NCBI GenBank assembly: GCA_025093555.1
Contig: JAIWNF010000050.1
Coordinates: forward strand, 1 to 64,000
Origin: Circinella umbellata
Taxonomy: Eukaryota; Mucoromycota; Mucoromycetes; Mucorales; Lichtheimiaceae
Direction of reading: 5' to 3'
DNA length: 64,000 nucleotides
The notes beneath the pieces are model-generated. The model did no database searches. It was not told where the DNA came from and saw only the letters and a list, made by a program, of their open reading frames with translations. Each line of letters starts with the position of its first letter. Positions within the stretch are counted from its first letter, which is position 1. Positions 1 through 12,328 of the stretch are shown here, piece after piece. The translations under genes and the position numbers were made by a program.

Positions 1-2
1 AG

Positions 3-95
3 GGCTGTTCACAAGCAAAATTTTTTGAAAGTTGTACAACACATAAATCTTAATTCCCAAAAGAATTTATGTGCAAATACACAAATCTTTTTGGA
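3..95 (+). repeat. Left terminal inverted repeat of the Harbinger element
   Basis: This arm pairs with 3826-3921 over about 93 bases with only a few mismatches and one or two single-base gaps. The outermost bases are ggctgttcac. Confidence 0.9.
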
Positions 96-230
96 AATTA
101 TTAAGATTTGTGTGGTTGCACAGTTTTTTTTTGATATGATACTATCGTGCAAAACTCGTTTTCTTTTTTCCGTGCAAACTGCTTTCTTTTCTCTACTTTT
201 GTTCACTTCTTTTTTTAAAAAAAAATAAAA

Positions 231-1767
231 ATGACTCATCCAAACGACCCAACCTTAATTATTACTTTGCTCATTGCTTGTATTAATTTAATGAATGCGA
301 TCAATCAACAAAGAAGAAATATTGCTGCTTTGATTGAAATGAACTCGGAGATGATTCAATCATTAATTCAACAACAATACCTTATCTCGTCGACTTTTTT
401 TTTCGAAATCCATCTTTTTTCAACGCCATGCCTTTTTTTCTTATCACAACACCAGTGAATGTAGGTTACAGATGATAAGCGAATGCGTTAGCCTCTCGAA
501 TTATCAATACTGGGAAATAACTCATCCTTATTTAACTGATGATGATGATCCAAGAACAAGCTTCCGAGCAAATTATCGCATGAATCGTTTAACCTTTGAA
601 AGATTGTTAACGATCTTAGACAGCATCCTGAATACCAGCTTACTGCACCGAATGCTCTACCAGTACATATTCAGATTTCGTGTGCAATTTGGCGTTATCC
701 AACTGTCACATTGGATATCGTCTCATGAACGTTGGGTGGGGTGTTTCCAATGGGAGCTACACCAACATGACCAGAAGGTTCACTGCGCAGTTCAGGGGTG
801 TATAGAGGATTATAAGATGGCCGACACAGTTAGAAGTAGTTGAAGAAATTCAACAAGGATTTAACATCCAAATGGTGATGCAGGACCACACGTTTACCAG
901 AGTAATAGGGGCGCTTGATGGAAAAAACATCATTATGAAGCTCCCACTCCACGCATTATGCAGAGTATTGGCGAGACAGAAAAGGACATTTTTCTGTGAA
1001 GTTGACTACTGTCTGCGACCATCGATGTCGCTTTACGTTTATAACAGTTGGTGATTCAGGTTAATATAAATCATGTTACTATCCACTTTGAATTCTTTAA
1101 AAAACGAATCTAACATTGTATAAATACGATTATAAATATGACACTAATTTAGGTCGCTCACATGATGCGCATGCTTTCGAATGGTCTGAAATATCAAGCA
1201 TCTATTTGAAAAATCCTGATGTGTGGTTTCCTTCAAATGGATACATAGTTGCAGGTATGGTTATTTTACATGGTCTTTTTTTCGGGAGTATCATAATTGT
1301 CATGTATATTTATTCTTCTTGTTTTTTATCTGAAAAAGATTCTGCATATTCGTTGTCGCCAAACATAATTGTTCCGTATCCTAGCTCTGAGTGCATCGGA
1401 AATTCACCCGAAGTTATAAAAAAAACAATTCAACAAAATCCATTCAGCAACAAGAATGACAATCGAAAGATCGTTTGGTATTCTTACAGCTCGCTGGAGT
1501 TTTCTCAGTAAACATTTGTTTATTCGAAAGATGGAAGACATTTGCAACATAATTGTCACTTGTTGTATTTTGCATAATGTATGCATAAATACGAATGATC
1601 CTGACTTTGAGGCAAGGGATGAGAATACACGTCATTGGGCGGAACAAGAGGTGGATATTGGTAATCGTAACATATCCCAAGAAACGAACGAACACGATAT
1701 TTACCAAGTGGGTCGACAAAGAAGAGACGAGCTGAACAGATGGTGGCAGGAAAATAGACAGCGTTAA
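231..1767 (+). pseudogene. Harbinger transposase (DDE_Tnp_4-like), frameshifted
   Basis: A HARBI1-like transposase can be followed across three frames. The N-terminal part is 231-458 and 472-843 (motif RMNRLTFERLL). The first catalytic Asp lies in VIGALDGKNI near 900-930. After a GT-AG intron at 1060-1152 comes VGDSGRSHDAHAFEWSE; after a second at 1255-1338 comes the second Asp in DSAYSLSPNIIVPY. The catalytic Glu lies in TIERSFGILTARW near 1460-1500, followed by VTCCILHNVCI. Frame changes near 740-840 and at the A-run near 1417-1425 are not explained by introns, and a stop (tag) lies in the otherwise open frame near 806. I therefore call it a pseudogene. Harbinger transposases act in the nucleus with the SANT partner encoded at 1937-3178. 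Confidence 0.85.
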
Positions 1768-1936
1768 GTATACGCTAATCTTTACGTTTTTTTTTTTATA
1801 AATATGATTGATATGTTTCAAAAACACAAAAAGAATTTTTATTTATGTAAAAGAGAAAGGGAGAAAGAGAGAAAAAAAGAGTAAAAGAGAAAAAAGAAAA
1901 AAAGAGAAAGAGAGAGAGAGAGAGAGAAAATTGCAT

Positions 1937-3178
1937 TTAACTGTTATTGTTATTGCTATTATTATAATGTTGATTTAACAATCTAATAAGTTGCTCTACA
2001 TTTCTAGCATTTGCAAGAAGAATTTCATTCCCTTGATTCAACGATTCATGGAGGCGATCTTGGCGTTCCATTAACTGTTGTAAATGTGTTTCAAAGCGAT
2101 CAGCATGTTGTTGTCGTTCTTCTCTTAGTCTCAATTCTTCTTCTTCCCTTTCTCGGGCTTGACGATCTAATATACGGTCAAAGACACGTGTATACACCTC
2201 TTCGTTTCTTTGTTGCGCTAGTGTTGCTGCTGGTACTCGTGCTGGTGCTAGTGCTACTGCTGGTGCTGGTGCTGGTGCTGGTGCTGGTGCTGGTGCTGGT
2301 GCTGGTGCTGGTGCTGGTGCTGGTGCTGGTGCTGGTGCTGGTGCTGGTGCTGGTGCTGGTGCTGGTGCTGGTGCTGGTGCTGGTGTTGGTGTTGGTGAAG
2401 TAACAGTAGTAGTAGTAGAGGTGGAAGTAGAGATAGGAACTGTTGTTGTTTGTTGAGGTGGTAAAGGAAGGTTGCCAGGAATAGGATTAAGAAGTGACGA
2501 AAGGATGAGCATAGATGAGTTGTTGAGAGTTGGCGGGATAGGTATGATGGCGGTGTCTAATGGTTGTTCTATTCTTCTTCTTGTTGTTGGGCGTTCTTCC
2601 AATTCAGGAGAAGAGAGAGAGTGGCGGCGAGGTAGTTGCATGGTGGTGATGGGGGTAGTGTCGGTAGTGGTGATGCAGTAGTGGTGGTGGTGCTCGAGAT
2701 GGAGGTGTTGTTGACTAACATTCCGGTATGGAGGAGTACCGGAATGGAGGATTGGTTGTTGGTAGAGCATGAAGCAACTTGTTCAGTTCATCATATACTT
2801 CATCTTCTTCAAAGGTTCCCTGTCCCGTTTGAGCTCGCTCACGAAATTGCTTTCTATAATTGAGACACAAAGTATCCCATTTTGAGTGATGGCGCTCTCA
2901 TTACGGGTAGACCGACTTGCGGCTCCATTTGCTTCATTGAAATCGTTACAAATCTGAGTCACAATGGTTTTCTTTTCAATTAAATTAGACGTTCTCTCTA
3001 ATGCTGTAAAGTTTCTGCCATAAGTTTCAATTAGAAGCAGTGTCTCAGGTTTATTCCAGTTACTTCCTCGAACTGGCGGGCGGCTACTGTTATTAATAGC
3101 AGATGGACTGTCAGAAGACGGATGGCTTTCATTGCTGTCATTAACAGGAGCTTCATCGAAATTGAAAGTTGAGAACAT
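1937..3178 (-). pseudogene. Harbinger SANT/Myb-like DNA-binding partner, frameshifted
   Basis: Reading leftward from 3178, the N-terminus (start MFSTFNFDEAPVNDSN) leads into a SANT/Myb-like trihelix segment: NWNKPETLLLIETYGRNF, then KKTIVTQICNDFNEANG. The frame must shift near 2890-2920 to continue as SKWDTLCLNYRKQF, the expected third helix, and again near 2760-2800 to enter the long C-terminal frame (1937-2770). That frame holds a Pro-rich linker, a pure Pro-Ala run from a hexanucleotide repeat, and a charged coiled coil (RILDRQAREREEEELRLREE). Family knowledge: this protein helps the transposase bind TIRs and enter the nucleus. At least two frameshifts make this copy inactive. Confidence 0.75.
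2218..2396. repeat. (GGTGCT)n microsatellite encoding Pro-Ala
   Basis: A nearly pure hexamer array with a perfect core at about 2258-2384. On the minus strand it is read as alternating Pro and Ala within the SANT partner gene; the plus-strand Leu-Val frame is a shadow. Confidence 0.9.
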
Positions 3179-3239
3179 GGTAGAATGTTGATATAGGTAT
3201 GGTTTAATGAAATAAAAATAAATGGGGTGTTATCAATTC

Positions 3240-3640
3240 AAAATATTAAAAAGAGATGGTAGAAATAAGTTAAAGAGAATTTAAAGAACAAAATTGAACT
3301 AAAGTTTATTTCAATGAAGTATTCTCACTATTTATATCAAGTCCTTATCACTGGGACGATATAACAATATGTCTGTATGAACATATATGTCTTTCGATTT
3401 GTAATAATCGTGTGAATTATGATCGCAGCGATAATGTTTAGTTTAGACTCTGAGAGATTGATTAGATGATCTGGCAACACAGCTATCATATATTACGATT
3501 AATGAAGACGGGGTTATGTATTCTTACAAATCATTATTGTCCTAATGTGAATATAGAAAGCAATGTCATAATTGATTTTGAGATGCTGCTTTAAATATTA
3601 ATAATAATAAATGACTATCTTATCAAGCTGTCAAAGGTTG
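3240..3640. repeat. Dispersed LTR-like repeat, copy A (nested in Harbinger)
   Basis: This segment aligns with 6985-7405 in the same orientation. Matching landmarks are aattgaact.aagtttatt, cgtgtgaattatga, gaagacgg and ttctta.aaatcat in the same order and spacing; I judge identity by eye at roughly 70%. In copy B the outer end reads tgttggatacaaca, so on the minus strand it would start TGTTG, as many LTRs do. No internal retroelement coding sequence flanks it, so a solo LTR is the simplest reading. Ends are approximate. Confidence 0.5.
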
Positions 3641-3825
3641 GATTTAAAAAAGTAGTAAAATAAAATATGAGTGCAAATTGTTACATTAGTATTTTTCAAT
3701 TCCCTTTTTTATATTGAGGGAAGCTCAAACCCATATCATAAAGTCGGAAGGGAAATTTAAACTAACTACACATTTTCCCACGTTTTCACCTCAAAATTTT
3801 TATCGCAGGATAGCTGGTTTATATG

Positions 3826-3921
3826 TTTCCAAAAAAGATTTATGTATTTGCATATAAATTCTTTTGAGAATTAAGATTTATGTGTTGTATAACTTTCAAA
3901 AAATTTTGCTTGTGAACAGCC
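3826..3921 (-). repeat. Right terminal inverted repeat of the Harbinger element
   Basis: This is the reverse complement of 3-95; the element ends ...gtgaacagcc at 3921. Host sequence starts at 3922 with aagaaccc. Confidence 0.9.
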
Positions 3922-3955
3922 AAGAACCCACAGACAAGCTTTAGAAGATGCATAG

Positions 3956-4817
3956 GCTAAAAACCCAACATTCTTTGCAACGTACGGTTCCATCCCTACA
4001 GCAATCAAGACTATCGAAGTTAGGAAATTCGAAACTAACATCGGCTGTATGTACAAAATTCGAATTGGTAGATGCGAAAAGCACTGGATAGCCAATTACT
4101 TTATCCATTCCGTTTACAATTCTATCAAAGAGTAAGTTTATATATCTCTTTGATGCTAGTAATAACGTCGTTTTACAATTATTAATTCTATTTATTAGGG
4201 GTAAAAAAAAGGGAGGCAATAGATCCTCAACAGGTGCAAGCACTCTTTTGTAAGTGAAACAATCTATACTGTTTTATGAATAATAAAATAAATATCACTA
4301 ATTGGAATAAATAGGGGTAATATGGGTTTATCTCGCCAAAACAGTCAATCAACATTATGGCACCAAGCATCTTCTTCTTCAATGTAAGCTATGTATTATA
4401 TTATGTTAAACTATGTAATTTTAATAAGATATTATTTTATAGGACCAGTTTTGTCATGGACACCACTGACACCATCACTGAAGAACAAAGGTAATTTTAT
4501 TATGAGAACAAATTCTGACAACAACATATATACCATATTAAGATGAACTAACTTACGCATAATATACTAGCCCAAGTCTTCCCCCATCTTACATATCGTC
4601 AACACCAACACCAACACCTTCAACTTCATCTTTATATCAACAACAAATGCCTCCATCACAACCGCAACCACAACCAACTTTTTCTGTCTCTTTCATGCCT
4701 CCTCTCGATCCTACTTCTCCCCCACCTCAACAAATAACGAGAGCGAGAAAGCGTTTAGCTTCTCTCTCATCTTCACAACCACCCCGCAACCGCCATCCAA
4801 GAAACAACAATCAATAG
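3956..4817 (+). CDS. 3' part of a multi-exon gene of unknown function
   Basis: Five coding segments are joined by consistent GT-AG introns that all keep phase: 3956-4131, 4199-4249, 4315-4383, 4443-4490 and 4571-4817 (stop TAG). The first encodes a folded-looking segment (VRKFETNIGCMYKIRIGRC, then EKHWIANYFIHSVYNSIKE). The next exons are tiny and polar (SRQNSQSTLWHQASSSS). The last is Pro/Gln/Ser-rich and ends in a basic tail (ITRARKRLASL, PPRNRHPRNNNQ). I do not recognise the family. No start codon is visible. An in-frame stop lies at 3953-3955, where a plausible acceptor (catag) also sits, so upstream exons are probably lost or displaced by the Harbinger insertion that ends 35 bases away. 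Whether it is still expressed is unknown. Confidence 0.5.
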
Positions 4818-6358
4818 AAATTTTTACCACTATTCAATAATATAATAAAATAATAAAAACTATATATCTATATATCTATAAATAAATATTGAAACTATGA
4901 TGAATTGATGCTAGGTTATATTTAGGATTATGTTTGGATACACAATTTGCCAAAAGAGAAAATCCTCAGCGCTGGTCTTAAATTACATCCTGAGGTAACT
5001 GAGGTAACTAAGGTAGCTTCCCATGGTGAGAATAGAAATGACAATACTGATTTTTTTAAAACACTGGTTTTGCATTGATATATAGATGCTGCGCAAGCAA
5101 ATAATAGCTTCAATATAAATATTACAGGTTGTTCAGTATATTGGCTTCAAAGGTTAAAGCCCGACACCGACTGTCAATGCACAAGAGCTAAATTTATCCA
5201 GAGTAGTGCGGTTTTTAAATAGACAAACCTAGACTTTAGAAATAACAATGAGGCTCACTTAGCAGAAGTAATATTAAAGTAGACATTATAATATCTTTTT
5301 TCATAACTTGAATATAAATATAGACTCTCACTTTACCTCTTTTTTTAATTATTATTTTAATGAAACTTTTATTTCATAATTCCATAAACATATTGATTGA
5401 TTGAAAAAGGTTTCCCCCGCCTTTTCTGCTACACCGGAAACCTCTATACTGTACTAGTTTTCACCAGTCAGAAGGCCAAATATCCGGCCAATAAAATTGG
5501 CATACAATTCCCAAGAAACGTGTCTGGGGCTAAAATATTTTAGACTCAAAGAAATCAGTCCACGTCATTAGTAGTGGCAAATGGTTACCACTCTTTGAGT
5601 ACATCGCAAAAGAAGTTTGTGAACATTGTAGCTTATTTTTTTTTGGCATAAGACTAGCACTGCGTGAAGCACGACTGGTGCTGAAGGGATACATGTTATT
5701 TCTGCAAGTGGTTTTTTTTGTATGTCAATGACATTCCTGTATCATCATTGAAGTAGTAGTTTGGAACATCAATGAGTTTCAAGCAAACGCCACTAGATAG
5801 GTGTCCATTACGACTGGTAATGGGCTACTTCGTGTGGTACTCCTAACTGGTCTCTATGGTTGCTCAAAGGCAAGTTTTTTTTATAAATATTTGTAGGCAT
5901 GGTTGGATGTATTATTTATTTAATCACCAATTTTATTAATCAATTTGTACAGTCGTTGTCAGTTGAAACCTGTTAATGCAACTCATTGTTGCGCGCGTGC
6001 TTTCGGCTCGAGAGATCAACTTTCAAGAAAGAAGAACCGCTGTATAAGAGACTTGGTACATGTACTGCGTGTCGTTTGGTTATAAAGTATATCTGTATTA
6101 GCCAGTCCATGTTCTTTGCAAAAAAAAAAGAGATTTACTTGTTACTTGACGCTTTTTAATAAATCTTTGATACAAATTACTTCTGACAAAGAAAGAATAA
6201 AGTTGTTTATTATATTGTAAGAAAGGTAAAGGCATGGTATGATTGAAATAAATGCGGTTATTCTGACATTACTATTAATAAAAATGCTTTTAAATTTTAT
6301 GCGTTACAAAATATCCAACATGTATACATATTATATCTTTTTTTAAAGTTTTTATGAT

Positions 6359-6386
6359 ACATATATATATATATATATATATATAT
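6359..6386. repeat. (AT)n microsatellite
   Basis: An uninterrupted AT dinucleotide run of about 14 units inside the gene-poor tract. Confidence 0.9.
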
Positions 6387-6984
6387 CCATATAAAAGCAT
6401 TAGTTATAAAGGTATTTCTACTAGGACAAGCTTTAAATCCATATCAAACAATTATCCTATTCAGGATCTGTAGTAGGTATCATACTATTATTACAAATCT
6501 TCTTTTTTTTCTTGTGTTGTCATAATTTATCTTATCGATTGTCTTCTTCCGTCATCTTTCTATTAAAATTAAAATACGTAAATATAATTATGGTTGTTAT
6601 ATATTTATACATTCACACTAATGGGTAGTCTTAATTTTGACGTCTTTGAAAAATCCTTCCAATGAATCAAAAGATAAATAAGATATGTATAAGTATAAGT
6701 ATAAGTATATAATAAACAAAATATACCAATTCATTCAGAGACCAGAAATAATATACAACAACAGTGAATGGATCTAATGAACCTTCTTTTTTATCTGAAA
6801 GAATAAACGAATTGTATATATGTATATTCTTTTCCCATTAAACAGTTGATCATGATAACGATGCAATCAAGCTATAAGTAGAAATCATTTGTATGTTTTA
6901 AATTCGGGCTAAACTAAATGAGCATGTGCTATAACAGCTTCTTGTTCTCACCAGCTCAGAAAGTTATAACTACCTTGTTATATC

Positions 6985-7405
6985 AATCAAATATAATAAA
7001 ATAAAAGAGACGTTAAAAAGTCAACGAGACCCAAAAGAACAATAATTGAACTGAAGTTTATTAAAATAAAATATTATCTCTATTTGTATGAATCTTATTA
7101 TCAGTGGGATATATTGATATGAGTATACGTAAGATTTATATCTGTCATGGCCGTGTGAATTATGAATATAAGATTAATGATATTAAGATTAGACTTTGAG
7201 CGGTTGACGATATGATATATCTACGCAGCTGTAACCTTATATCATTATAGAAGACGGACTTCTGTGTTCTTATAAATCATGGTCCAAATAGGGAAATACA
7301 CGAAATGTCAGCAAAGCATAATTAAAGATACGCTATACTTTAATAATTAGAATGACAAATAATTATCTTTATGAATAATATGTGTTGGATACAACATACC
7401 TAAAA
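6985..7405. repeat. Dispersed LTR-like repeat, copy B
   Basis: Second copy of the repeat at 3240-3640, same orientation and diverged by small indels. Its right end, tgttggatacaaca, is the clearest terminus. No protease, reverse transcriptase or integrase frame is next to it. Confidence 0.5.
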
Positions 7406-10395
7406 AAACTCATGGCGCATCAGGAAAAAAAGGTGTGGATTAGGTACTACGATAATACAAATATAAAGAAGGTGTTGAATGATACGTATCCAGGTTTCAA
7501 GGTATGATTGTGAATTTATGGGGTGGTGCTATTAGGACTGCTCGTAAGAATTACCCTTTTATTATAAAAGTTTTGTTAAACATTACATAGAGATGGGTTA
7601 ATGATATGGGGTACAATACATCCGATGATTTCAAATCACTGTGAAATATATCTTTACAGCTAAAGGGAATTTGACATAAACATGATGATATGAAAAAGCC
7701 TGGCAATTTTACGAATTATTAGAGTAAACAAGTTGGGGTTTCAACTATACTTGCACGATTTGGGTTTGATAAAATAGTAGTATTGTTTTTTTAAAAGAAA
7801 AGTTGGTATGCTGATGATTGAGTGATGAAAATTACGATGATAGTAATAATAATAATGACGAAGTAGTAATAAAAGTATTCATTTGCAATTGTAGTACTAC
7901 TACTTTTTCACTTGTCACTTTATATTTATTTCATACATTATAATAATTTGAGCAGTAAAAATGTAATTGTTCATTAAGTATTATTCCAAGTATCATACCA
8001 TCGATTCTCAATTTTATAAAAACTTTTGCTCTTCTTCTTACCACTACGTAAAAAAAAAGTCTGATATATTTTTGGTCTTTGTTTTTTTTTTTTTTTTTTG
8101 GTTTTAATACCTATATCAAATCTTTTTACGTAATTCATGATTTTCTCATATATTTATATCATCTCTCGCTATGTAAATATAATTTTTACATACGTAATAT
8201 TAAAAAAAAACACAAGAACCTTGATACCCAACAAGAAGACTTTATGATCATTTGAGAAAATAGAAATCTTTCGAATTTAGAAAGACCTTTCTGTAGTCTG
8301 ATTGTTTATTCTGATTAGTATTCCCTTTCTCCCGTCCTTCTCCTTCGAAATAGATATTATGTAATAAATTTTCTGTAATCTACATGTATATATCTAGTGA
8401 GCCTACTAAATTACACTGTGTGAAAATTATGAAGTTGTATGTATTTATTAATAAATGATAATGACTAATATATTATGTATATAGTTCTACGTATTTTCAA
8501 GTTTTTTCTTCTATGCTCGATAAAGAAAATGATAAACCCAGAAAAGGGAGAGAATATGTCAATAACATTATGTCAAAAAATATATTACAAGATAAAATTT
8601 TTTTGGAGTTTACTACGTAGTTAATGGTTAGAGCATTACTAGTAATGTGTTTGATGTAAATATCAGTTTATTTTTTGATTATAATATCATGTATAATCAT
8701 ATTTAAGCTGTTTCACACACATTTACTAATGAATCAATACGATACATGTTGAAAAATAACAACTGTTCGTTGTAACATAAGTAATATAAATTTGAACAGC
8801 TTCACTTTAGTTATCCCCGCCGCCCTGAAGACCCTTAGTAGATAAGTTAACTCTGGGGATAGAAAACAATAAATCTCCATTGCTATACACATACAAAGAA
8901 ACATTATAATGTACGTGTTATAATATAGCTACGTAACATTCAGTGAAACCTTTTCTTTGTTGGACCAAAAAAAAGAATTCTTTATAATAATGAGATTAAA
9001 TTTAAATATGTTTTTAAATTATTCGGATATTATTCCCTCGTCAATTTTTTTTATTCCGATGTAAAGTAATCTTTTATTTTGTTACTACTACATATAATAT
9101 AAACATTTGTTTTGGGAAGAGGCATATGTTAAAGTACCAATGATAGTTTAGTTTGCGTTATGTAAACCCATTTTCGGTCAGTGAAAATTATATACAAAGT
9201 GTAACTCTAAATATATGCTTTGTCTAATTAAGGTAACTGCAACTGTAAATATCAGTTTTTATAGTTATTCTCTTTTTCTTTCTAATAAAAAAAATGACAA
9301 TAGATAATAGTAGTTGTATTATACAGTATGTAAATTATTTCTTACCGTGAGATTAACTAATAATATGCTAAATATTAAATTACTCAATAAATGTATGGTT
9401 ACTATCTATGATAATTAGAAAGACAGAAAATTGACATTTTTGTTGTTGGTGTTAAGTACACAACAGTGAAGAACAACAACAACGAAAATCTTAGAATAAT
9501 TATGACAGCTTATCATTATAATCTGTTCAATTTTTATTAATTAAGAATTCAATATTTTCTGCTCTTTTTTAATTATGACTTTCTATTTATCTAAAAGTAA
9601 ATATTGCCAACTCATTATTATTATTATTGCTCTCAACATCAGATCATTTTCTAGTAACTTGCTAAAAAAAATCGATTATTTGGAACAACCAGGTAATGTT
9701 CTCTGATCTTCTTGTACTCACAACAAGCAACAAAAATCAAATTGATATCTATACTTTAAAGATAATATAGTAATAGTGATTGATTATATTTATTACTTTC
9801 ACGTAAATATGTCAAGAAAATTAATAATAGTTATACATGCTTTGAAAAATCGCGTTCGTTGCATGTTACACATAAATCTTTTTTATTTATAGTAAGATGT
9901 ACCTTTTACATCAAAGCAGTCATTCCTTTTTTTCTGTACTAAATAAACTTGTACAAAATAGTTTGTGAATATATATTAATATTATATAACATGAAACGCA
10001 TTCCAGAAAAAAAAATCAATATTATTATATAATTAATTCGACACTAACGATTATAATGACTAATAGAACTTATCTAGTAAATATACCTTCTTTTTTTCTT
10101 CTTCTAACGAGTATACTCTTTTTAATAACTTAAATGAAAATAACGAAGGTAATCAAATAAAATATATAATGTAAATTATTCTATTTTACTTTGTCTAACC
10201 TGGGATTTGTATTGTAAATTCGACACAATGATAATATGTTTCACAAAAAAAAATAAAGAGTCGATCTCATTTTTTTTATGCAGGTCGGGATAAAAAAATA
10301 TTGACATTTATATACAAGATCGATTCGAAAAGAACATTGATTATAATTAGTATAACTTATTCATAATTATATCGATAAGACTTCCTGGTTTTTTA

Positions 10396-10418
10396 CTATA
10401 AAAGAAAGTATATAAGAA
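10396..10418 (+). promoter_or_regulatory. TATA-like elements upstream of the mannanase gene
   Basis: Two TATA-like strings, actataaaag and gtatataag, lie about 140-160 bases before the start codon at 10558. A pyrimidine-rich leader follows. The position suits a fungal core promoter; this is inference from sequence only. Confidence 0.4.
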
Positions 10419-10557
10419 GGAAATCTATTCTGTGCGTCTTTCCAAATTAATTCGACAACCCACTTTCTTTTCTCTAAAAGAGCATTTCTCTTTTTTTTCT
10501 TACTTTTACAGTTAAAACACATTCCAATCCTTTCTATCTTTCTTTTACTAAAAAAGA

Positions 10558-12328
10558 ATGGTCAAGTTTTTGTCCCTCATTGCATCTGTTGCTCTTCTTG
10601 TTATTCCTACTTTGGTTTCTTCTGCCTTTGTTGGAACAGATGGTACCAAGTTCACCCAAGGAAGTGATCCCTTTTATTTTGCTGGAACGAATGCTTGTAA
10701 GTAGCAGTAGCTCATCAAGACAATATTGTTTATTTTTGACAACACATAATCTACCACACACATTCATATATTCACATACACTTTTTTTTAACCCCCCCCA
10801 TATTTATTATATTATATATGATATTAGATTACCTAATGACATCTTCTCAAGCGGATGTCGATACTCTCTTTTCTGAAGCCAATAAAGCCCAACTTCCTGT
10901 CGTTCGTACTTGGATGTATAATTTAGGTACAGATGATGTCTGGTTTCAACAATGGGATCCTGAAGCCAAGGCAATGAAGATCAATGATGATGTCAAAACT
11001 GGATTAGGTCGTATGGATTATGTTTTGCAGCAAGCTGCAAAAAATAATATTAAACTCATTTTGACTTTAACTAACAATTGGGGTGACTATGGTGGTATGG
11101 ATTATTACGTTAAAAACTTGGGTGGGAAAAATCATGATGATTTCTATACCAATGAAAAAATGATCGGTTCTTTTAAGGCCTATATTGAACATGTTGCTAA
11201 TCGTACGAATACATTGACTGGTACTAAATATTCGGTAAGAAAAATATACGTATACTTATTAAAGTAGAGAGAGAGAGAGAGAGAGAGAGAAAGTGGTTTA
11301 TATATATTAAGACCCATCATTCACAATTTTTTTTTACTTGGCTTTCTAATATTCTTTTTTTAAACTGACTTATTTAAATAGGATGATGAAACAATCTTTG
11401 CTTGGGAAATTGCCAATGAACCTCGTTGTAGCGGTAGTGAAGGATTTCCTGCTTCTGATAATTGTAATTCAAAAGTAACTACCGCTTGGATTGACAACAT
11501 TTCAAGCTTTATTAAATCTATTGATAGGTAAAACAAACTTATTATTATTTTTAAATTTATACGTAACAAACGTTGATCCTAATTTTTAAGAGGTTTTCTT
11601 TTTCTTCTCATTACTATAGTAACCATTTAGTTGCTGTTGGTGATGAAGGTTTCTTTAATCGTCCAGGTCAAACTGAGTAAGTTTTTCCCCCTCATTATTT
11701 AATTTTATATGTATTATAACTTACTTGATGGATATTGATTTATTTATTTATGTAAAAAAAATCATATAGTTTTGAGTATAATGGCGATAGTGGTATGGAC
11801 TTTGAAGCAACTCTTGCTTTAAAGAATATTGACTTTGGTACATTTCATATTTATACTGAAGATTGGGGACATAATGTTGAATGGGGTACTCAATATCTCA
11901 AGGTACATAGTAAAATAAAAAATGGAATCTTTCTGTTTTTTAAAAAAGTACTCATATTCTTATTATTATTATTACTATTATTTTACTTGATATATTAGGA
12001 TCATATTCAAGCTCAAAAAGATATTGGTAAACCTGTGCTTCTTGAAGAATATGGTATGGAAACGCCTGCTGAACGTAAAACGGTTTTCCCTGAATGGCAA
12101 AAACTAGTTGAAACTGAAAACCTTGCGGGTGATACTTTTTGGCAAATAGCTGTTCCTTGTGCTGAAATGGATAATTTTGCCATTTGTCCTGATGATGTTG
12201 ATTTTTCAACACTTGTGGGTGATCATGCTGCAAAAATGGCAGCCAAGGTAAATTTATTATCATTTCATTTAGAATATTTGTCAAGTAAACTCATTTTCAT
12301 AATTTATTCTTTTCTTTTATAGAACTAA
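10558..12328 (+). CDS. Secreted GH5 endo-beta-1,4-mannanase
   Basis: Seven exons (10558-10696, 10828-11234, 11382-11527, 11620-11676, 11770-11902, 11999-12247, 12323-12328) give 378 residues. Residues 1-~22 are a signal peptide (MVKFLSLIASVALLVIPTLV). The mature protein is a single GH5 catalytic domain of the fungal mannanase type (subfamily 7): an early YFAGTNAYYL, the acid/base Glu195 in WEIANEP, and the nucleophile in LLEEYG (by family logic Glu311, just before Tyr-Gly). The conserved His-Tyr (FHIYTEDWG) is also present. There is no carbohydrate-binding module or linker. The enzyme would cleave mannan or glucomannan outside the cell. The last exon is only two codons including the stop. The family is clear; substrate preference (mannan over other beta-glycans) is inferred. 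Confidence 0.93.

Larger units (their letters stand above)
3..3921. mobile_element. PIF/Harbinger-type DNA transposon, decayed
   Basis: The first ~93 bases and the last ~96 bases are near-perfect reverse complements, both starting ggctgttcacaagc from the outside, so the whole element is delimited. Between them lie a DDE transposase relic on the plus strand and, convergent to it, a SANT/Myb relic on the minus strand. This two-gene layout is diagnostic of PIF/Harbinger. The right flank reads aag and the left flank, cut by the window edge, reads (?)ag, which fits a 3-bp target duplication as expected for the superfamily (usually TWA, so AAG would be atypical). Both genes carry frameshifts, so the copy is not autonomous. 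An LTR-like repeat is nested between the SANT gene and the right end. Confidence 0.88.
4818..10557. other. Long AT-rich gene-poor tract
   Basis: I find no convincing gene here on either strand; open frames are short and frequently stopped. The stretch 5400-6110 is less AT-rich and could be old decayed sequence. A dispersed repeat lies at 6985-7405, followed to about 7800 by sequence with broken short frames (for example around MAHQEKKVWIRYYDN, from 7412) that I cannot identify. Simple repeats include a TA run at 6359-6386. Confidence 0.6.

Noticed and set aside
2011..2403. Plus-strand Leu-Val repeat frame
   Set aside because: It arises from the GGTGCT microsatellite; the minus-strand Pro-Ala frame fits the Harbinger partner protein.
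7382..7800. Possible transposase remnant after the LTR-like repeat
   Set aside because: Short frames look protein-like, but no catalytic motif or family signature could be followed.
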